Shown piece by piece: positions 1 to 9,613 of a stretch of DNA of 64,000 nucleotides; the stretch's first letter is position 1; each line of letters opens with the position of its first letter. Source of the stretch: Tuwongella immobilis (GTDB lineage: Bacteria; Planctomycetota; Planctomycetia; Gemmatales; Gemmataceae); contig NZ_LR593887.1 in the NCBI RefSeq assembly GCF_901538355.1, positions 620,001 to 684,000 on the forward strand, written 5' to 3'. The notes beneath the pieces were generated by a model. That model had not been told where the DNA came from. It made no database searches and saw only the letters and a program-made list of their open reading frames with translations. The position numbers were made by a program, and so were the translations under genes.

Positions 1-1888
1 GCGGCTGGTGTCCGCCCTGGCCATCGGGCACGGCCACCGCCGCGAACTGGTGTTCTTCCACCATGCCGAACTTAATGCCGGTGTCCGCTTCGATTTCCTT
101 CTGCAAGTTCTCCGCGAACTCCTCGTAGCTCTCCGTGGCGACCACCGTGAGCGTGTTTGTCTCGAAGCCCCGGATGCGGTTGCCGGTTTGATCGACGCAT
201 AGCCGAAGCCCCCGGCCGATGGTCTGCCGGCGTTCACGCTCCGTGCCCATCTCGCGGATGGCACAAATCTGGAAGACGTTCGGGTTGTCCCAGCCTTCAC
301 GAAGTGCCGAGTGGCTAAAGATGAACTTCAGCTTCGTCTCGAAGCTCAGCAACTTCTCCTTGTCGCGCATGATCAGGCTGTAGGCCCGCTCTGCGTTCTC
401 GCGGTTGCCGACGTTGTTCTCGGCCGTGTTCTGAACCACACCTTTCTTGTCGATGGAGAAATAACCGTCATGAACCTCGGTGGCCGTACTCGTCGCGTCG
501 ATTCCCTCAAAGAGAATCTTGTAGTTCGGGTGCTTCACGAGGTTCGCATATTCTTCTTCGAAGATATGGGCGTATTCTCCTTTCTGCGGGTTGCCCTCGG
601 CGTCGTACAAGCGATACTTCGCTACTTCGTCGATGAAGAAAAGGCTCAGGACCTTGATTCCCTGCGGGCGAAGCTGGAGTTCCTTGTCGAGATGCTCTTT
701 GATTGTTCTGCGAATCATCTGCCGCTTGAGAGCGGTTTGATCTACATCGCCGATGGCTTCGTGCAGTTTCAAATAGTGCTGCTCACCTGGTGCATGGACT
801 TCCACATACTCCGCGTCTTTCTTCGCGCTGATCTCGCCGATGCGGTAGTTGTTGTAAATCGCCCGGCCGGTGAGTTGCTCCAGGTCTTCGCCGCCGGACA
901 CCTGCTCGAGCTTCCGCGACACCGTTTTCCCCTGCGGTTTGTCGAGTTCCAGTGTGGCGACCGGCGGTCTACCCTTCGCGGTCTTGATTGACACCACACG
1001 TACATACGGCTTGTTGTGCCCGTCTTCCACTTCCAGCGATGCTACCTCGATCTGTTTCACCAACTTCCGCTGATACGCATCGACGGCGTCGAGCCGATAG
1101 ACCATCGCGTGCTTATCGATGTGCGTGGCGGAATAGCGGAGCGTGCAGAGCGGGTGCATACCGTCGAGCGCTTCTTTGCCGCGACCGTCGAGGCCGCCGT
1201 CCACGCTTTGCGGTTCATCGACGATGATGATGGGCCGCGTCGCTTGGATCAGGTCGATCGGCTTTTCATCGTTGATATCCTCGTGTGACTTATAGAGGTT
1301 GTTCAAGTCCTTCTTGTTGATCGCGCCGACAGTCACGACCATCACTTGCAGCTGCGGGCTTGTGGCGAAGTTCCGCACCTGGCCCAGCTTCGACGAATCG
1401 TAGATGAAGTAGTTGTTCCCCTTCGAGAACGGCACGTTCCCGTACAGGCCGCGAAAGTGGTCTTCGGTGATTTCCAGCGTCTTGAACACGCCTTCCTTGA
1501 TGGCGACGCTCGGCACGACGATGACGAACTTCGTGAAGCCGTAATCGCGGTTCAGTTGGAAGATGGTGCGGAGGTAGACGTAAGTTTTGCCAGTGCCGGT
1601 TTCCATCTCCACGGTGAAGTTGTATTTGCTCGGCTCCAGTTCCTCGGTCGGCTTGAGACCGTGGCGCAGTTGCACGTCCCGCAGGTTCGCCAGCAGTTCC
1701 GTATCGAGCAATTGCAGGCGATTGCCGATGCCGAGGTCGCTGTTGTCGTCCGCGAAAAGCGAGTTCGGGTCGCGCGGCATCGTGACCGTGAACTCCGTCC
1801 GGCAGACTTCCTGACCGCGAAACAGGTCGCAGACCGCATTGACCGCGGCGGCCTGATAATCGAGGTTGCTTTCAAAGTGGAGCTTCAT
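1..1888 (-). CDS. Type III restriction enzyme, Res (helicase/endonuclease) subunit, cut by the window edge
   Basis: The frame opens with ATG at 1888 and stays open to the left edge, so about 629 N-terminal residues are visible and the C-terminal endonuclease part is missing. An SF2 helicase core is clear: motif I TGTGKT near residue 97, a DEPQ form of motif II near residue 220, motif V region HSALREGWDNPNVFQ near 530 and motif VI RRQTIGRGLRL. The order and spelling match Res subunits of type III restriction enzymes, which translocate on or switch along DNA and cut when complexed with Mod. The gene starts 7 bp after the mod stop codon, so the two are surely co-transcribed. The visible frame is intact. 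Confidence 0.93.
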   Translation of the reverse strand, partial: MKLHFESNLDYQAAAVNAVCDLFRGQEVCRTEFTVTMPRDPNSLFADDNSDLGIGNRLQLLDTELLANLRDVQLRHGLKPTEELEPSKYNFTVEMETGTGKTYVYLRTIFQLNRDYGFTKFVIVVPSVAIKEGVFKTLEITEDHFRGLYGNVPFSKGNNYFIYDSSKLGQVRNFATSPQLQVMVVTVGAINKKDLNNLYKSHEDINDEKPIDLIQATRPIIIVDEPQSVDGGLDGRGKEALDGMHPLCTLRYSATHIDKHAMVYRLDAVDAYQRKLVKQIEVASLEVEDGHNKPYVRVVSIKTAKGRPPVATLELDKPQGKTVSRKLEQVSGGEDLEQLTGRAIYNNYRIGEISAKKDAEYVEVHAPGEQHYLKLHEAIGDVDQTALKRQMIRRTIKEHLDKELQLRPQGIKVLSLFFIDEVAKYRLYDAEGNPQKGEYAHIFEEEYANLVKHPNYKILFEGIDATSTATEVHDGYFSIDKKGVVQNTAENNVGNRENAERAYSLIMRDKEKLLSFETKLKFIFSHSALREGWDNPNVFQICAIREMGTERERRQTIGRGLRLCVDQTGNRIRGFETNTLTVVATESYEEFAENLQKEIEADTGIKFGMVEEHQFAAVAVPDGQGGHQP

Positions 1889-1895
1889 GACGACC

Positions 1896-3830
1896 TCACA
1901 GGCTGCGAACATTCGTCAGCCCGTGTTGGGCGAGAATGGCCGTCAGGTTGGTTTTTCCGATATCGTCCTCAAAGGCGCTATCTCGGAAGACGGCTTGCGA
2001 ATCACCGGCCGGAGCGAGCGCCTTGTGCCACTCCACAATACCCAGAGCCAGCTCTTCGACTTGCTTCGTGGTGATTTTCTCATCGAGGCAGACAAGTAAC
2101 ACACCACCACCGACGCTATGCACCACCTTGTCAGCGATGGTCTTCGTTTCGATGGGCACGCAAAGGTCGAGGCCGAGTTTCAGCAGCAGTTCAGTGAGGA
2201 TGTCATCAGGTGTGCGGCCATCCTTGATGTGTTCCACAGAATTCCAGACCGTCCCTTCCAGATCGTCTGGCTTAGGGTCCCACGGCCGGATGTTAGATGA
2301 ATCGAGCTTGTAGACGCGGAAGCCGATATCTCCCGCGAACATTGGGGTTTCTGCTTTCACCTTCTTCCCGGCTCGGCGGAGACGCTCTTTCGTCAGTTCT
2401 GCAATATTGAGAGGCTTGCCTAGTGTTTTGCAAAACTCCGCTGCCGTTTTTTGATCGTCGGCGCTTGGATTGAGTGGCTCTGGAAGTTGAACCAGTATAA
2501 ATCTCCTATTACCCACCTCCGCGTTTAGTGCCATCACAGCATGGCCCGTGGTTCCAGATCCCGCGAAGAAATCAAGGATAATGTCATCTCGTTCTGACGA
2601 TCCTGCTTGAACCAGTAACTCTGTGATTAAGCTCATGGGCTTTGCGTAAACGAAGATCTTTTCTCCGAACAACTCCTTGACGATCTTTGTGCCTTCTGAG
2701 GTATGACCAGAAGTAAGTGATTTTACGCTGCCATTCTGTTCGTCACGCATCGAGTTCGGATTGATCCAAGATGAGACGGGTTGAACTATGGATTTGGCTT
2801 CGTTCTTGAATCTCTTCAGTAAGGGAGTGCCATCTTTCCTTCCGGGAAATATGATGCGATTCTCGGCAATTTTCCTCGCCATCGTTTCTCGGCTATAAGG
2901 CCAGAATCGGCCTTTGGGTGGCCAATATTCAAAGCCCGTCTGTGGGTCTTTGATCGGGTAAAATGTGTCGCCACCGGGTTTGGCTGCACTCAAATTGTCG
3001 GCAATCCAATCTCCGCGAGAGTCGCCATCCGAATTACTGTATTTTTCAAACGTTCTCGCCTCTCCAGCAAGCGAGATTGATGTTCGTGAAAAGCAGACGA
3101 TATATTCGTGATCAGTACTCACATTGTTTACTGAATCCATCGCACCAGTGCGTCTCTTCCATACGAAAACTACTAACGAATTCTCTTCACCAAAGACTTC
3201 ACTCATGATTTCATGGAGTCTTGCAAACTCATGATCATCGATGCTGACCGCAATGATTCCATCTTCCCGCAGCAGATTCCTTGCTAGTTTCAAACGAGGA
3301 TACATCATGTTGAGCCAGTTCGTGTGAAAACGACCGCCCGCTTCGGAATTGGTGGTCAGACGGTTACCAGTATCGTCGATATCACCAATTGTCCGTTGGT
3401 AATTGCCAATACTGTCACGGAAATCATCCTTATACACGAAGTCGCCACCGGTGTTGTACGGTGGGTCTATGTAGATGAGCTTCACCTTGCCACTGTAGCT
3501 CTTCTGAAGCAGCTTCAGTACTTCAAGATTGTCCCCCTCAATCACGATGTTACGTGTAGTTTCCCAATCAACACTGTCGTCCAACACTGGGCGTAGGGTC
3601 CCCATGCTGGGGGTCAGTGCGAGTTGCCTGGCCGCTCGCTTGCCGTGCCAGTTGAGTCCATATTTCTCGTCCGGCTCAGCAACGCTGCCACCCAACATCT
3701 GTTTCAAGACGTCGAAGTCTACCTTCCCTTCATTGAATACTTCAGGGAACAGCTCTCGCAGGATAGCGATGTTGTTGGCCACAGAATCTTGCGATTTGCT
3801 CTGCGGGTCTGCAACAGTAAGCGGCTTCAT
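1896..3830 (-). CDS. Type III DNA-methyltransferase (adenine-specific), Mod subunit
   Basis: This 644-residue protein has the two signature motifs of a beta-class N6-adenine methyltransferase in the expected order: DPPY at about residues 122-125 inside IYIDPPYNTGGD, and the SAM-binding FFAGSGTTGH at about 421-430. The roughly 200 residues between them would include the target-recognition region. Mod provides sequence specificity and protects host DNA; with Res it forms the type III restriction complex. The ATG at 3830 is preceded by AAGG about 8 bases upstream. The gene lies directly before res and downstream of the small ORF, in a minus-strand operon. The recognition sequence cannot be read from the protein. 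Confidence 0.95.
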   Translation of the reverse strand: MKPLTVADPQSKSQDSVANNIAILRELFPEVFNEGKVDFDVLKQMLGGSVAEPDEKYGLNWHGKRAARQLALTPSMGTLRPVLDDSVDWETTRNIVIEGDNLEVLKLLQKSYSGKVKLIYIDPPYNTGGDFVYKDDFRDSIGNYQRTIGDIDDTGNRLTTNSEAGGRFHTNWLNMMYPRLKLARNLLREDGIIAVSIDDHEFARLHEIMSEVFGEENSLVVFVWKRRTGAMDSVNNVSTDHEYIVCFSRTSISLAGEARTFEKYSNSDGDSRGDWIADNLSAAKPGGDTFYPIKDPQTGFEYWPPKGRFWPYSRETMARKIAENRIIFPGRKDGTPLLKRFKNEAKSIVQPVSSWINPNSMRDEQNGSVKSLTSGHTSEGTKIVKELFGEKIFVYAKPMSLITELLVQAGSSERDDIILDFFAGSGTTGHAVMALNAEVGNRRFILVQLPEPLNPSADDQKTAAEFCKTLGKPLNIAELTKERLRRAGKKVKAETPMFAGDIGFRVYKLDSSNIRPWDPKPDDLEGTVWNSVEHIKDGRTPDDILTELLLKLGLDLCVPIETKTIADKVVHSVGGGVLLVCLDEKITTKQVEELALGIVEWHKALAPAGDSQAVFRDSAFEDDIGKTNLTAILAQHGLTNVRSL

Positions 3831-3908
3831 ATGGGTGGCCTTATCGTCGAGTATGCATGATAAACCAATAAGCCAAGCTGTGAATGCTCTGCAGGCATAG
3901 TGACTCGG

Positions 3909-4235
3909 TTACAATCGAAATCCATGGTTTACCAACACCCAAAACAGTTCGACACTATCTATACGATACGCGAATTGGTCATACAGGTAGCCAGACGTTC
4001 GTGGCCCCTGAACGTGATATCCAAGCCCTTGCAAATGTGCGACTTGTTCGGGAGTGCCATTGAAGTAGATTCTCCCTTCAAGACCAAATTTGTTTGGCTG
4101 GGTTTGGTATCTTGTTGGGGTGACTCCCGTGATCTCCTGGTATCGAGCTAAGAAGTCCTGGATCCTGGAGGCAGCCACTTCCACTTCGAGGTGAACATCC
4201 GAAGCAGCAAGGGCACTAAATACAGTCATTGGCAT
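3909..4235 (-). CDS. Small unknown protein inside the restriction-modification operon
   Basis: I do not recognise this 108-residue protein. The start at 4235 is preferred over longer in-frame starts, which would overlap the preceding DUF4391 gene, because GAGGAG lies 7 bases before this ATG. There is no signal peptide or membrane segment. The N-terminus begins MPMTVFSALAASDV, and the middle is rich in aromatic, glutamine and asparagine residues (RYQTQPNKFGLEGRIYFNG). It lies 34 bp after the DUF4391 stop and 78 bp before mod, on the same strand, so it is probably translated with the operon. A role as an accessory or specificity factor is possible but rests only on position. Confidence 0.6.
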   Translation of the reverse strand: MPMTVFSALAASDVHLEVEVAASRIQDFLARYQEITGVTPTRYQTQPNKFGLEGRIYFNGTPEQVAHLQGLGYHVQGPRTSGYLYDQFAYRIDSVELFWVLVNHGFRL

Positions 4236-4269
4236 GTTTGATCTCCTCAGTTGTAGGTAGGGCACCACA

Positions 4270-5037
4270 TCATTCACCGTCCTCATTTCCCAATCGGGCC
4301 GCGTGCCGGGTCCGTTCGGCTTGCAGCCGGCGAAGTTCAAGGTTGAACTCCACCCGGCGATTCACTTGTGTCGCCTTTTCCGCGTTCGAGCGAATCGCGG
4401 CGATTTCCCCATCGATTCGGGCGATTTCCCACAGCGATTGCCGCCGCACTTCGTTGGCTTCTCGAGATGAAGCGAGTGCAAACGTGCCGGTGTGCCGGGC
4501 CACATCGAGCGCGGTCATGCGGTCGAGCCAACCCTGATAGAGAACGAAGAGGTTCTCTTTCGGCAACCCGGCCAGCGCCAGGCTGGCAAGGAACGCGGTG
4601 CCGACCGCATCGGGTGGAACGCTGCTTGAGACAATTCTACCTTCGAGAACCATCTTCGACGAGTCATTTTCCGCTTGTCGCAGGTGCGATAATGAGAGCG
4701 TCACCCCGTCGTCATCGATAGTCATCAGCACGAGCGGGTAGGGAATCGCCCGGTGAACCAGTTCCCGCAATCGTTGAGCCTTGGCATTTCGACGCAAAGA
4801 AAGAGTTAGTACCGCAATCTCAAGATATTGTCGCGTTGAATCTTCAAACGCCGAAACGCCAACAGTCGATGGCTTCAATGCTGCGATCCAAATTAGGTCT
4901 TCAACGCCATCGGTAATGGCCTTTTTGTCTTGAGCAGTCACAGCCCCATGGTCGATCAAGTATTTCTTCGGCACCCGTTGATCGACGCGAGAATGGCTTG
5001 GTAAATCGAGTGCGGAGACTAGATCTTCGGCATTCAT
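4270..5037 (-). CDS. DUF4391 domain protein
   Basis: A 255-residue soluble protein. The N-terminal part (KYLIDHGAVTAQDKKAITDGVEDLIWIAAL) and the following VSAFEDSTRQYLEIAVLTLSL segment resemble the DUF4391 family, whose members are usually found beside helicase and methylase genes of restriction-like loci. The C-terminal third is charged and probably forms a coiled coil, ending with many Arg and Glu residues. Its ATG at 5037 overlaps the stop of the helicase gene by 4 bp, so the two are translationally coupled. Biochemical function is unknown; an adaptor between the helicase and the Mod/Res complex would fit the context. Confidence 0.75.
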   Translation of the reverse strand: MNAEDLVSALDLPSHSRVDQRVPKKYLIDHGAVTAQDKKAITDGVEDLIWIAALKPSTVGVSAFEDSTRQYLEIAVLTLSLRRNAKAQRLRELVHRAIPYPLVLMTIDDDGVTLSLSHLRQAENDSSKMVLEGRIVSSSVPPDAVGTAFLASLALAGLPKENLFVLYQGWLDRMTALDVARHTGTFALASSREANEVRRQSLWEIARIDGEIAAIRSNAEKATQVNRRVEFNLELRRLQAERTRHAARLGNEDGE

Positions 5038-8000
5038 GGGGTTTCTCCGTCATGGATGATTGCCACCCATATGACGACTTCGAAGTCGTTTATTCCAGAG
5101 AATTCTCCTTTGCGAGCATATGTGCCGCCCAAGGAAAAGAGGCTCGCGATCTTGCGTTCTTCCTTCCTGCCGATAATTGACGTAACGGCAGCCGAGAGAA
5201 GGTTCTGGTAATGTTCCATTCGCTCGCCTCGGCGTGTCGACTGATCGAATTGCTGACACTGTTTCTCGATTGGCTGCGATCGGCCAGAGCAAAGCCGCTT
5301 GAGTGAGTCAAGAATTGCTCGAGCTTGTGTGAATGGGTTTAATACCTGACCATCATCCGCAATATGTACAAGATAATAGGGTGCTAACGGATAGTTTGGC
5401 TCGGCGGATTTGTCCACAGTTTCACCGGTTGCTCTCAGACAGAAGATCGCGCCAGGGGGAACCACGCCATCGCTCGGGACGACTGCCATGGTCCCAAGTG
5501 GAAAAGTACTCAATTTTTCTCGAACCTGTTTGGGGAGTCGAGCCAAATCCATTCGGAAGTCGTTGAGTGTCAGGTCGGCAATACTAACTCCGCTCGAAAG
5601 GTCTTCAAGATCAATCACGGCGTCTTGCAGTTTCAATAGCTGTTTTCGACGGTACTCTAAATCGTTCATCTGGTTGCCAGAATGCTGCTCGATGACGTTT
5701 TCTTCTCCAGAAGCAGAAATGTCGAGGAGTACCATTCGACCGCTGACTCGTTGCTCAAGATTGATGTACTCTTCTAACTCCATATTCGGCCAAAAATTTA
5801 CGAGCTGGATCTGTTTGTTCGGCGAGCCAATTCGGTCAATCCGACCAAAACGCTGGATGATGCGAACTGGATTCCAATGGATGTCGTAGTTGACGAGAAA
5901 GTCGCAATCCTGAAGGTTTTGTCCTTCCGAGATACAATCCGTGGCAATTAAAAGGTCAATCTCTCCTTCTGAAGCCAACTCAGCGGGGCGCTCCTTCGCT
6001 CGTGGAGCGAATGCAGAAAGAATCGTCGCCATGTCGTTACGGAGCCCTGGTAGCGTTGTCCGATTGCGACCGGAACCGGTGATACTTGCGGTATAAAAAC
6101 CGAGCTCGTTCAATGCCCAATTAGAAAGATGGTGATAAAGGTAATGTACGGTATCACTGAAAGCTGAAAAAATGATTATCTTGCGATTTCCAGCATTCAA
6201 TGGTCTCGTGTGTTTTTGTTTTATGATTTTCTTTAGATCGTTGAGCTTTGCATCTCGATCTGTACTGACTCGTTGAGCCGATTGAACAAGTTCTCTGAGT
6301 CTATCACGGTCCTCAATCAAGTCTTGACGCCAACGAACTCGATCAACATCTTGCAAAAGGACCTTGACTTTCGTGCCGATAAACATGTTTTCAAAGGTTG
6401 GGTCTTCTACATCAAGGTTCTGAATATTGACTTCCTCAATAGTCTCGGCCAACGAGTCGATGCGACTGAGTACGTCTTCAACAGTGTCTAGTTGTCGCTT
6501 AATCGTTAATGCGAATGAGTGGACGGAACTTTCCATTCGTTTCAGTAAATTCACACGTAGCAGGTGTATGAGACTTTCTTCGCGATCCGCTTGACGAAAT
6601 AGTCCTTTGCCGTTTTGTACGGTCTGGCTGTACTTAAGATCGTAAGCTGCTTGTTTCTTGGGAAGTATGTAACGAAGTGGTGCATATGCCCCGAGCTTCA
6701 ATCTGCGAATCTCATCGTTTATTTCGCTAATCGGTCGAAATTCTCTTGAGACATCCACGTCTGATTTGATGTTGATTGGTCGAAGACGCTCGGGGAATTT
6801 GCCGGTCTCTTCGGCATCGTAGTATCTTTCGATATGTTTTCGAGAACGGGCAATCGTCAGCGTGTCGAGGAGATGAAAGTAATCAAAGCCGAGCATATCC
6901 ATTAGTTTTCCAGAACGCCGTTCCGATTCTTCGAGTTGCAACCATCGATTAAACTGGGTTTGAGCGAGGCGAACCGTAGCACCAATATTCGAAATACCGA
7001 TTGATACCAAAGCCTCGTCATTCCCCTCAGTCGCAAATGCGATCTGGTTTTTGAGATCCGCGAGTCGATTATTAACCGGAGTAGCTGAAAGCATCAGCAC
7101 TCTTGTTTTGACACCTTCTTTAATGATCTTCCGCATCAGTTTGTCATACCGGGTTTCCCCGCCAGCGCGAGGTGAATTCTTATTCCGGAAGTTGTGTGAT
7201 TCGTCGATCACAATAAGATCGTAATTTCCCCAGTTGATATGGGCAAGGTCGAGGTCGCCAGATGATCCATTGTCGCGGTTAAGATCAGTATGATTCAAGA
7301 TGTCATAATTAAGGCGGTCGCCTGATAGGATGTTTCTTTTGTCATTGAATTTATAGATTGACCAGTTTTCGCGTAATCGTTTTGGACAAAGAACCAAGAC
7401 GCGTTGATTTCGAAGTTCGTAGTATTTTATGACTGCTAGCGCCTCGAAGGTTTTTCCAAGTCCGACTGAATCTGCGATGATACATCCACCGAAGCGTTCA
7501 AGTTTGTCAATGGCCCCGATCACCCCATCCCGTTGAAATCTGAACAATTTTTTCCAAGTTTGTGAATTTTTGATTCCTGTATCCGATTTCACGATGCGAT
7601 CTTCATCGAGTTCGTCTTCCACTCGAGCAAAGATGTTAGCCAACACAAGATTGTAAATCGTTTCTGGCGCTCGATGCTCGCTAAGTTCACGAATACGCGA
7701 AAGAAGGTTTTGCCTTACTGTGCCGTTCGAAGTGTTCTTCCAAAGTTGCGAAAACCATCCCTCGAGTAAACCAGTTTCTTCGGGGGATTCTGTGTATTGG
7801 ATCAAGCCAAATTGATTACCTGGAGTTAATCCGAAACCGGCAGTTGTAATCGGACAAGTTCCAGTTATTGCGAATCGAATCCCGGACTTTGGCTGTTTGA
7901 CGATAATGATCGATTGTGGAAGAGGAATGATAGTTTGGTGAACTTGGCATTTTTCGGAGATCCAATTCGAGCAAATGTCGGCGAGCCAACGTGATTTGAG

Positions 8001-8231
8001 TTGATTCCTAGATGCTCGGTCTGAATCATTTCCAAGCAACTGAAATCCAGAATTCAATGGATCGGGGATGATCAATCGACATTCTGCAGACTTCGAGATG
8101 AAATCGTGAATCTCCAGGTAAGCAAATAGCGAAAGTTCACTTGAGGCGATATCGACATTCGAATCCGGGAGCAAAATAGAACGAAGGATTTCGAGAACTC
8201 GATCATTCCCACTGTTCTGAACCAGCCTCAT
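5034..8231 (-). CDS. SNF2-type DNA helicase/translocase with N-terminal PLD-like region
   Basis: The frame can begin at a TTG at 8333 (1099 residues), but the ATG at 8231 has a GGGAAT ribosome site at good spacing and is preferred (1065 residues). The N-terminal 200 residues contain KSGIRFAITGTCPITTAGFG, resembling a degenerate phospholipase-D-like fold without a clear HKD motif. The SNF2/SF2 core follows: motif I DSVGLGKT at about 254-261, DESH at about 343-346, LSATPVNN, and the C-terminal lobe with IIQRFGRIDRIG. It heads a five-gene operon with DUF4391, a small ORF, mod and res, suggesting a translocating component of an extended type III-like defence system. The gene is visibly A+T-richer than the chromosome beyond 13.5 kb, in keeping with transfer. 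Confidence 0.88.
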   Translation of the reverse strand: MRLVQNSGNDRVLEILRSILLPDSNVDIASSELSLFAYLEIHDFISKSAECRLIIPDPLNSGFQLLGNDSDRASRNQLKSRWLADICSNWISEKCQVHQTIIPLPQSIIIVKQPKSGIRFAITGTCPITTAGFGLTPGNQFGLIQYTESPEETGLLEGWFSQLWKNTSNGTVRQNLLSRIRELSEHRAPETIYNLVLANIFARVEDELDEDRIVKSDTGIKNSQTWKKLFRFQRDGVIGAIDKLERFGGCIIADSVGLGKTFEALAVIKYYELRNQRVLVLCPKRLRENWSIYKFNDKRNILSGDRLNYDILNHTDLNRDNGSSGDLDLAHINWGNYDLIVIDESHNFRNKNSPRAGGETRYDKLMRKIIKEGVKTRVLMLSATPVNNRLADLKNQIAFATEGNDEALVSIGISNIGATVRLAQTQFNRWLQLEESERRSGKLMDMLGFDYFHLLDTLTIARSRKHIERYYDAEETGKFPERLRPINIKSDVDVSREFRPISEINDEIRRLKLGAYAPLRYILPKKQAAYDLKYSQTVQNGKGLFRQADREESLIHLLRVNLLKRMESSVHSFALTIKRQLDTVEDVLSRIDSLAETIEEVNIQNLDVEDPTFENMFIGTKVKVLLQDVDRVRWRQDLIEDRDRLRELVQSAQRVSTDRDAKLNDLKKIIKQKHTRPLNAGNRKIIIFSAFSDTVHYLYHHLSNWALNELGFYTASITGSGRNRTTLPGLRNDMATILSAFAPRAKERPAELASEGEIDLLIATDCISEGQNLQDCDFLVNYDIHWNPVRIIQRFGRIDRIGSPNKQIQLVNFWPNMELEEYINLEQRVSGRMVLLDISASGEENVIEQHSGNQMNDLEYRRKQLLKLQDAVIDLEDLSSGVSIADLTLNDFRMDLARLPKQVREKLSTFPLGTMAVVPSDGVVPPGAIFCLRATGETVDKSAEPNYPLAPYYLVHIADDGQVLNPFTQARAILDSLKRLCSGRSQPIEKQCQQFDQSTRRGERMEHYQNLLSAAVTSIIGRKEERKIASLFSLGGTYARKGEFSGINDFEVVIWVAIIHDGETP

Positions 8232-8356
8232 GTTCGGATTCCCGCAACTGACATTCATTCGTAACAACAAATACAACCAAGTCTTGCCGTTTTGTTGGCA
8301 GATCCATTCGTTTGTTCTTGTCGCTAAAGTCAATCCACTATCACCAGCAATATCAG

Positions 8357-8384
8357 GTTATAAGTATATCCAGTTACTGGTCAA
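8357..8384 (-). promoter_or_regulatory. Putative promoter with embedded operator for the restriction-modification operon
   Basis: Read on the minus strand there is TTGACC at 8384-8379, a 16-base spacer and TATAAC at 8362-8357, upstream of the helicase gene. The spacer begins with the perfect palindrome CCAGT-T-ACTGG at 8370-8380, which overlaps the -35 box and is well placed for a repressor. The assignment is by eye and untested. Confidence 0.45.
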
Positions 8385-8854
8385 GTGAGTATCAATTCTG
8401 AAAATTTTTCTTTGGTTTGTGCTTCTCATTGGAACCAGGGCAAAAGATCAATCTGATTTATGAATTTAGCTCTTATGTCAATGGTGGTGAAGTGGCCCCC
8501 AATGCGTTGCCCCTCTTGTCACCTTCGACTGCCGCCAAAGCGACATTCGAATTAAACTCCGGCAAATGTCGCTGCCGTTTTTCGCAATCGATTCACCCCT
8601 CTCGGTCACCGGATTTTGTAGTTTAGCCGGTGGTCCGGTTTTCGGAGGCTATTTTAGGATCGGTCCAAGGAAGTTGAGCGGTGCGGAGATCGTCGGTGAG
8701 ATCCGCGTGAATCCAAATACCATGGTGAGCCGGAATCGGGTTGTGGTAAGACGTGGTGGCGTTTTCTGACGGGCCATCGTGAATCCACAACTTGCCGCGG
8801 GGAGGTGCTTTGGCTGGAGCATCGGACTGCGGTTACTCGACATGGGACTCGAAG
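8385..8854. other. Intergenic region without a convincing gene
   Basis: This stretch lies between the divergent restriction operon and the plus-strand genes of the element. The left part is A+T-rich and the right part more G+C-rich, giving a visible composition step near 8480. Short frames exist but none has a ribosome site plus a recognisable product. A piece at 8502-8580 could encode a broken zinc-ribbon-like fragment (RCPSCHLRLPP, then after a frame shift GKCRCRF), too short to call. It may hold a promoter for the gene at 8855, but I could not pick clear boxes. Confidence 0.5.
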
Positions 8855-9613
8855 ATGCAAGATCGGATCCAGGAGCTTCTCAATCGACCGATCCACGACC
8901 GCAACGGTGTCATTCGCTGGGCAGCCGAGGTTGCGTTCATGCTGCGAGAATTCCGCATGCTCCTTCTGGGAGAGCAATTGGAGTTGCAGAAACGCTTAAA
9001 CGACCTGGCGATTTGGTATCTGTCTCCGGCCATTGCGAAACATTGTCCGCCCGTCACGTTTGCGACAAGTGTTCCGTTTGACTTTATAAACCAGCATCCC
9101 AAACCGCCTGTCGAGCATTTGTATCACCACTACTGCGATCTGCTCGCATCGCTCGATCTTGTCGCAAATCAGCCGAAATCTGCTGCAGCCGACCCCCCAA
9201 CGGTGCCAATTCCCGCGCTGGATTCGATCCAACCGAAACGATCCAAACCCGTGCGAAATCGCTTGTCGGCGGCTGAGACCAATCAACGGGTAAGCGAGTG
9301 GCTGTGTGAGAATGCAAAAGGGAATCTTCAAGCGATCAGTTCCCAGCAAATTGCGGACGCGATTGGGGCGTCGAAGGCGGCCGTGATTGCGTCAAAAGTG
9401 TGGAAATTGTTTCATCAAGGAAGACTCTCCACTTGTCCGCCCAAAAAGCGGGAAGTACCGCTGACCGATCAGATGATGGCAACGATTCACCAGCGAGAAT
9501 CAAAGACCCCGGATGAGTTGGTCGCGGAGAAGGAATTGGAACAGCTGACGAAGCAACAAGCCGATGAGATGCGACGGGATCGCCGAACTCCACGTCGTGC
9601 GAAACACGTCTAG
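8855..9613 (+). CDS. Unknown protein of the integrative element
   Basis: The protein has 252 residues from the ATG at 8855 (MQDRIQELLNRPIHD), preceded by GGGACTCGAAG. A longer in-frame start at 8792 is a TTG with no support. The first 120 residues look helical and soluble. A proline-rich linker follows, and then NLQAISSQQIADAIGASKAAVIASKVWK, which has the pattern of a winged or simple helix-turn-helix. The C-terminus is strongly charged and ends RRDRRTPRRAKHV. It precedes the AlpA-like and RepA-like genes on the same strand. I do not recognise the family; a DNA-binding role in element maintenance is an inference from the HTH-like segment and neighbours. Confidence 0.6.
   Translation: MQDRIQELLNRPIHDRNGVIRWAAEVAFMLREFRMLLLGEQLELQKRLNDLAIWYLSPAIAKHCPPVTFATSVPFDFINQHPKPPVEHLYHHYCDLLASLDLVANQPKSAAADPPTVPIPALDSIQPKRSKPVRNRLSAAETNQRVSEWLCENAKGNLQAISSQQIADAIGASKAAVIASKVWKLFHQGRLSTCPPKKREVPLTDQMMATIHQRESKTPDELVAEKELEQLTKQQADEMRRDRRTPRRAKHV

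Noticed and set aside
8502-8580. Broken zinc-ribbon gene
   Set aside because: Two CxxC-like parts can be read only across a frame shift, and the piece is too short to separate from chance.
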